Assembly (NCBI GenBank): GCA_937880065.1
Contig: CALFMA010000616.1
Location: 1 to 6,759, forward strand
Direction of reading: 5' to 3'
Length of the DNA stretch: 6,759 bases
DNA from: an uncultured Ruminococcus sp.
Lineage (GTDB): Bacteria; Bacillota_A; Clostridia; Oscillospirales; Ruminococcaceae
Every line of letters starts with the position of its first letter. The first letter of the stretch is position 1. Below the pieces are notes generated by a model. That model saw only the letters and a program-made list of their open reading frames with translations. It did not search any database and was not told the DNA's origin. A program made the position numbers and the translations under genes. Shown here piece after piece: positions 4,486 through 6,759 of this stretch.

Positions 4486-6759
4486 TTATTCTTCGTCCTC
4501 TTTCTTCTTGCCTTTTTTCATAGCATAAATACCGCAAAGAGCCATTACGCCTGCTGAAAATGCCAGATAGTCATAAGCTTTTGAGAAACCTGTCTGTGGA
4601 AGCTCTGACTCAGAATCATTAGGAGTTGTAGTAGTTGTTGTAGTTGTTTCAGAGTCGGAATCAGGTGCAGTTGTTGTAACAGGTTCTTCTTCGATAATTG
4701 CAAAATCCAAACCGTACTTTTCAGCATGAGCCTGTGCTGTTGAACCTGCAAAACCACTTATCGTTGTATTGGCAGGGAATACATTGGGGCTGTCCGCAAT
4801 TACACATTCGGGATTAGTAAATTGATATGAGAAAAATCCGCAATTATTGAAAGCGTAATCACCAATTTCATTAACAGGAATATCAGAATAACTGCCAACA
4901 CCGTAAACATTAATACAACCGTCATATGCGTGTTCGCCAATTACAGGAGCAAGTTGTATCTGATTGAGATTTGTGCAGTTGTAGAATGCATAAGCAGCAA
5001 TGCTTTCTACCTCCTTGCCAAGTTGAATCTCCTTAATCATATCCGAATAGTCGCTCCAAGGATAATTACCTGCCTCATATTCAGGCATTTTGCCCACACC
5101 GTCGATTAAAATTGTATTGTCATCGAAAATCGTCCACTCAAAACCTTCGCCAAATTCACCGCTTACAATTTCTTTTCTTATAGCTGTAAAGTGCATATTA
5201 TACTTTTCAGCATGAGCCTGTGCAGTTGAGCCTGCATAACCATGGATTTCTGTGTTTGCAGGGAATACAAATTCGCTGTCAGCAATAACACAGTCGGGAT
5301 TTCCGATGTATACGACTTCAATACCATCGCATCCGTTAAATGCATAATCACCAATTTCATTAATTGCTAAATCTACATAAAAACCCAAAACGGTAGCATT
5401 ACTACAACCGTCATATGCGTGTGCACCAATTACAGGAGCAAGATGCAAGGTTTCGAGATTTTTGCAGTTATAGAATGCGTAAGCACCGATGCTTGTTACT
5501 TCCTTAGCAAGTGAAATATCCTTAATCTTATCTGAAAAATCGCTCCAAGGATAGCCGCCTTCACCACATTCAAGCATTTCACCCTCGCCGTTAATGTAAA
5601 GCATACCATTATTAAGGAGTTCCCATGTAAGATTTTCGCCTAATTCGCCATATGCAATAAATTCCTGTTCTTCGCTTTCAATCTCAACAAACACCAAGCC
5701 GTACTTTTCAGCATAAGCCTGTGCAGTTGAGCCTGCAACGCCAAAAATAGTCATATCCTCAGGGAATACATAAGGACTGTCAGCAATGACACATTCAGGA
5801 TTTTCTATAGTTAATCCGCCCAAATTATCACAGCCATAGAAAGCGTAATCGCCGATTTCTTTAAGAACAAATTCACCAGATGTTATTGTACTTGTAATAT
5901 TTGAACAGCCCTCAAATGCGTGAGCACCAATTACAGGTGCAAGCTCAATGGATTTGAGATTCTTGCAGTTGTAGAAAGCATATTCGCCATAGTTTTCAAG
6001 TTTTCCGGAATATTCAACTGTATCAAATAAGTCGGTATATTCCTCCCAGTTGCTGTAGCCCATATAACTGTCCATAACGCCGTCGCCATTAATGAAAAGT
6101 CGCTTGTCAGTCTGGATATTCCAATCGAGAGTTTCACCGCACTTACCCTCGGCAACAAAAGGAGATTCTTCCTCCTCGGGAGCTGTAATTTCAGAAGATA
6201 TAGTCTTGAAGCTTCTGCCGAACATCTGAGCATACATCAAAGCACCTGAACCCTCTGCACCAAAGATTACAGTATCTTCGGGAATCGCATCTTCGCTTTC
6301 AGCAAACTTACATTCGGGATTTAAAACAATCATTTCAGCGATGTTGTCACAACCCTCAAATGCAGATTTATCAATGCTTGTAACTTCCTCGTTAATCTGT
6401 ACTCGTGTGATTTCGTCCTCATATTCGCCCCAAGGATTTACTCCGCCAAGGTCAATCATATCGCCCTCGCCGTAAATACGTAAATATCCGTAATCGAAAA
6501 GAAGCCATGAGACATTTTCGCCGATTTTACCGCTTGCTTTACCGTATTCAATTACTGTGTGCTCCAATTCAAACTTCTTAGCATATGCTTCTGCCGTTGA
6601 ACCGCTGTCAACGGTAAGTTCAATACCACTGGGTAATATATCTGCGCTGTCAGCAAATATACAATCGGGAGTTAAAATGCTCACACTTTCAAGGTTTTCG
6701 CACTTAGTGAAAGCGTTTTCGCCAATACTTCTTACGCAAGTATTGATAACGACAGACTT
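4486..6759 (-). CDS. BspA-type leucine-rich-repeat surface protein with LPQTG cell-wall anchor, N-terminus beyond right edge
   Basis: The frame is open to the right edge, so 757 C-terminal residues are visible and the signal peptide is missing. A GTG at 6684 is not the start: LRR sequence (SIGENAFTKCENL) continues in frame upstream of it. Numbering from the edge, modules lie at 1-79 (partial), 80-207, 208-373, 374-536 and 537-692. Each full module starts with 'GE...W.l....L.I.G.G.M', then 'PW..y.d.I', then one or two LRR_5 units of the form 'v.sIg.yAFynC.nL', and ends in 'NP.CviADS..vfP..t.i.G.AGSTAqA.AEKyg..F'. This is the known architecture of BspA-like proteins. A Thr/Ser/Asp/Glu-rich linker (693-719, with eight consecutive Thr) leads to LPQTG (720-724), a membrane helix (about 727-745) and a KKGKKK tail. 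Sortase should cleave between T and G and attach the protein to peptidoglycan. Such proteins mediate adhesion or contact with host, diet or other bacteria; the ligand here is unknown. It converges on the lipoprotein gene. The visible part shows no enzymatic domain and no dockerin. Confidence 0.93.
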   Translation of the reverse strand, partial: KSVVINTCVRSIGENAFTKCENLESVSILTPDCIFADSADILPSGIELTVDSGSTAEAYAKKFELEHTVIEYGKASGKIGENVSWLLFDYGYLRIYGEGDMIDLGGVNPWGEYEDEITRVQINEEVTSIDKSAFEGCDNIAEMIVLNPECKFAESEDAIPEDTVIFGAEGSGALMYAQMFGRSFKTISSEITAPEEEESPFVAEGKCGETLDWNIQTDKRLFINGDGVMDSYMGYSNWEEYTDLFDTVEYSGKLENYGEYAFYNCKNLKSIELAPVIGAHAFEGCSNITSTITSGEFVLKEIGDYAFYGCDNLGGLTIENPECVIADSPYVFPEDMTIFGVAGSTAQAYAEKYGLVFVEIESEEQEFIAYGELGENLTWELLNNGMLYINGEGEMLECGEGGYPWSDFSDKIKDISLAKEVTSIGAYAFYNCKNLETLHLAPVIGAHAYDGCSNATVLGFYVDLAINEIGDYAFNGCDGIEVVYIGNPDCVIADSEFVFPANTEIHGYAGSTAQAHAEKYNMHFTAIRKEIVSGEFGEGFEWTIFDDNTILIDGVGKMPEYEAGNYPWSDYSDMIKEIQLGKEVESIAAYAFYNCTNLNQIQLAPVIGEHAYDGCINVYGVGSYSDIPVNEIGDYAFNNCGFFSYQFTNPECVIADSPNVFPANTTISGFAGSTAQAHAEKYGLDFAIIEEEPVTTTAPDSDSETTTTTTTTPNDSESELPQTGFSKAYDYLAFSAGVMALCGIYAMKKGKKKEDEE
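4489..4602 (-). other. C-terminal cell-wall sorting signal (LPQTG, membrane helix, charged tail)
   Basis: LPQTG is encoded at 4602-4588. It is followed by FSKAYDYLAF, a hydrophobic stretch (SAGVMALCGIYAM) and the basic run KKGKKK, with four acidic residues (EDEE) at the very end. The order motif, helix, positive charges is the canonical class A sortase substrate. The acidic cap after the positive charges is slightly unusual. No sortase gene is in the window. Confidence 0.93.
4603..4683 (-). repeat. Low-complexity Thr/Ser/acidic linker before the anchor
   Basis: These 27 codons encode Pro-Val, three Thr, an acidic/Ser stretch, eight consecutive Thr written with mixed ACA and ACT codons, and a second acidic/Ser stretch ending at the LPQTG. 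Such linkers span the cell wall and are common in Ruminococcus-type extracellular proteins. The mixed codons argue against recent single-triplet slippage. Confidence 0.8.
4684..6759 (-). repeat. Tandem array of five homologous modules within the surface protein
   Basis: Module borders, set at each 'GE...W', are 6759-6523 (partial), 6522-6139 (128 codons), 6138-5641 (166), 5640-5152 (163) and 5151-4684 (156). The last three are most alike and share the block APVIG(A/E)HA(F/Y)(D/E)GC at fragment residues 274-285, 441-452 and 604-615. At the DNA level a 17-base block, CCAATTACAGGWGCAAG on the + strand, recurs at 4937, 5426 and 5927 with one variable base. The AGSTAQA block near 4720, 5210 and 5710 is similarly conserved. 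The 128-codon module has only one LRR unit and lacks the APVIG block, so it is a shorter or older variant. The pattern fits duplication within the gene followed by divergence. Confidence 0.85.

Noticed and set aside
4486..6684. GTG at 6684 as the start codon of the LRR protein
   Set aside because: The frame stays open to the right edge, and the upstream 25 codons read as LRR sequence (SIGENAFTKCENL), so this codon is an internal valine and the true start is outside the window.
4684..6759. CRISPR-like or noncoding repeat array
   Set aside because: The recurrent DNA blocks are spaced by about 490-500 bases and stay in one open frame, so they are coding modules of the LRR protein.

Overview
The window joins two kinds of DNA. 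Bases 1 to about 600 are only about 19% G+C (my count: 112 G/C in 600). They hold the tail of an ECF-transporter ATPase gene, overlapping by 11 bases an ecfT gene that stops at 153 codons, a little over half the usual length. From about base 604 onward the DNA is about 42-47% G+C where I counted it. Its genes look like those of a gut Ruminococcus-type Firmicute (Oscillospiraceae): a clostridial-type aspartate kinase, a large lipoprotein fusing a propeller-like module to a family 1 solute-binding protein, and an LPxTG-anchored BspA-type leucine-rich-repeat surface protein with a Thr-rich linker. The genus is an inference from protein style, not from a marker gene.

Layout: (1) 2-100 +, C-terminal end of an EcfA ATPase, cut by the window edge; (2) 90-551 +, 3'-truncated EcfT; (3) 552-603, a 52-base gap that contains the change in composition and a Shine-Dalgarno-like AAGTAGG; (4) 604-1938 +, aspartate kinase, followed by a strong hairpin terminator; (5) 1984-2130, AT-rich leader with weak promoter-like elements; (6) 2131-4368 +, lipoprotein; (7) 4372-4410, terminator with A- and T-tracts on both sides that can serve both converging genes; (8) 4429-4459, a small 13-base tandem repeat; (9) 4486-6759 -, cell-wall-anchored repeat protein whose N-terminus lies beyond the right edge.

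The genes do not form one pathway. Aspartate kinase and the lipoprotein each appear to be monocistronic, with their own terminators. The lipoprotein has no ABC permease or ATPase beside it, and the LRR protein has no sortase beside it. I did not find a convincing new multi-gene system. The strongest anomaly is the junction at about 540-604: an AT-rich ecf operon is broken within ecfT and replaced by DNA of different composition. An assembly chimera is the simplest explanation, with a real recombination or transfer boundary as the alternative. Secondary points are the two terminators with near-identical stems, and the tandem modules of the surface protein, which keep nearly invariant DNA blocks.
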